Made by a program: the position numbers and the translations under genes. A DNA stretch of 64,000 bases from Exiguobacterium sp. s193 (GTDB taxonomy: Bacteria > Bacillota > Bacilli > Exiguobacteriales > Exiguobacteriaceae): contig NZ_JACSMR010000012.1 in assembly GCF_018618755.1 (NCBI RefSeq), positions 44,871 to 108,870 of the forward strand. Direction: 5' to 3'. Under the pieces are notes generated by a model. The model had not been told where the DNA came from, searched no databases, and saw only the letters and a program-made list of their open reading frames with translations. Every line of letters begins with the position of its first letter. Position 1 is the first letter of the stretch. Positions 63,598 through 64,000 of the stretch are shown here, in pieces.

Positions 63598-64000
63598 TTC
63601 TTCCGAGAAGACCTCGTATGCAGTTTTCCAGTTAAGACATTTTCTTGGTCTACCATTTATCCAGGAGAGCGCTTGAGCGAGTTCAGAGCGACTTACTTTT
63701 CCAAAGTCCGTCCCCTTCGGGAAAAATTCACGGAGAAGACCATTGGCGTTCTCGTTACTCCCACGTTGCCAAGAAGAATACGGATCAGCGAAGTACATCG
63801 GTAAGCCTAACGCTTCACGAATTCGTTCATGACAGCTAAACTCTTTTCCACGATCTGTCGTCGCGGTCTTGAACGTTCCCAGTGGGAAATAGAGATGCAA
63901 TGCTCGAATCGCAGACTCCATCGATGCAGCGGACCGATCCTTCATCGGCACAGCGAGATAGAAACGGCTCTTCCGCTCGACGAACGTCGCGACACATGCC
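63580..64000 (-). mobile_element. IS30-family transposase, C-terminal part (runs off the window)
   Basis: About 139 residues to the stop; the frame is open to base 64000, beginning ACVATFVERKSRFYLAVPMK. TATTDRGKEFSCHERIREAL carries the second catalytic Asp and SSWQRGSNENANGLLREFFP the catalytic Glu of the DDE fold, both typical of IS30. The N-terminal DNA-binding domain and first Asp lie outside the window. Intact as far as can be seen. Confidence 0.92.

Overview
The window looks like a chromosomal segment of a low-to-mid GC Gram-positive bacterium of the Bacillales. Exiguobacterium is my best guess. It rests on gene content and style (AGGAGG ribosome sites, frequent TTG and GTG starts, a LicT antiterminator, sigma-D- and Pho-type promoters, DUF6440 and HAAS/PadR pairs), not on a database match. 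No rRNA, tRNA, CRISPR or prophage was seen. The only insertion sequence is an IS30-type transposase running off the right edge.

Layout. 1-9.2 kb: small membrane proteins, two membrane-bound c-di-GMP proteins (GGDEF-EAL and PAS-GGDEF), and a nucleosidase/lipoprotein operon headed by a broken gene. 9.4-23.9 kb: two paralogous beta-glucoside operons (PTS EIIBCA plus 6-phospho-beta-glucosidase). The first is paired with a divergent GntR/UTRA repressor whose likely operator fills the promoter spacer. The second is controlled by a LicT antiterminator with two RAT/terminator switches. Between them lie an Na+/H+ antiporter, an ArsR-like regulator plus MFS pair with matching operators, and an amine oxidase. 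24-30 kb: TetR plus multidrug MFS, an XRE plus membrane pair, acetyltransferases, and a Pho-box-driven alkaline phosphatase. 30.3-34.2 kb: a structured repeat, then arsR, arsB and a CoA-disulfide reductase-rhodanese. 34-45.6 kb: acetyltransferases, VanZ, a sigma-D chemotaxis receptor, a C45-type amidohydrolase, a VLRF1 protein, an AI-2E-type exporter, DedA and cardiolipin synthase. 45.6-54 kb: HAD, Nudix, GGDEF, arylamine acetyltransferase, FadR plus EmrE-like exporter, and PadR plus HAAS protein. 54-64 kb: an acetyltransferase, a broken MFS gene divergent from an SgrR-type regulator, flavohaemoglobin with an Fnr-like box, further small genes, a second copy of the structured repeat, and the IS30 element.

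Most of the window is ordinary stress, transport and signalling content arranged as regulator-transporter pairs. In many of them the operator can be read directly as a palindrome over the promoter. The least explained features are: (i) a dispersed, highly structured non-coding element in two copies (about 30.3-30.7 and 62.45-62.74 kb), each flanked by terminator hairpins or their duplicated arms; (ii) six copies of a 15-base motif in both orientations upstream of a HAD phosphatase (45.64-45.77 kb); and (iii) three genes each broken by one lesion (two in-frame TAA codons and one poly-T frameshift). Several proteins of 32-59 residues were added because they have good ribosome sites and context. 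Start codons were moved from the longest ORF start to the site with a proper ribosome-binding site in many cases.
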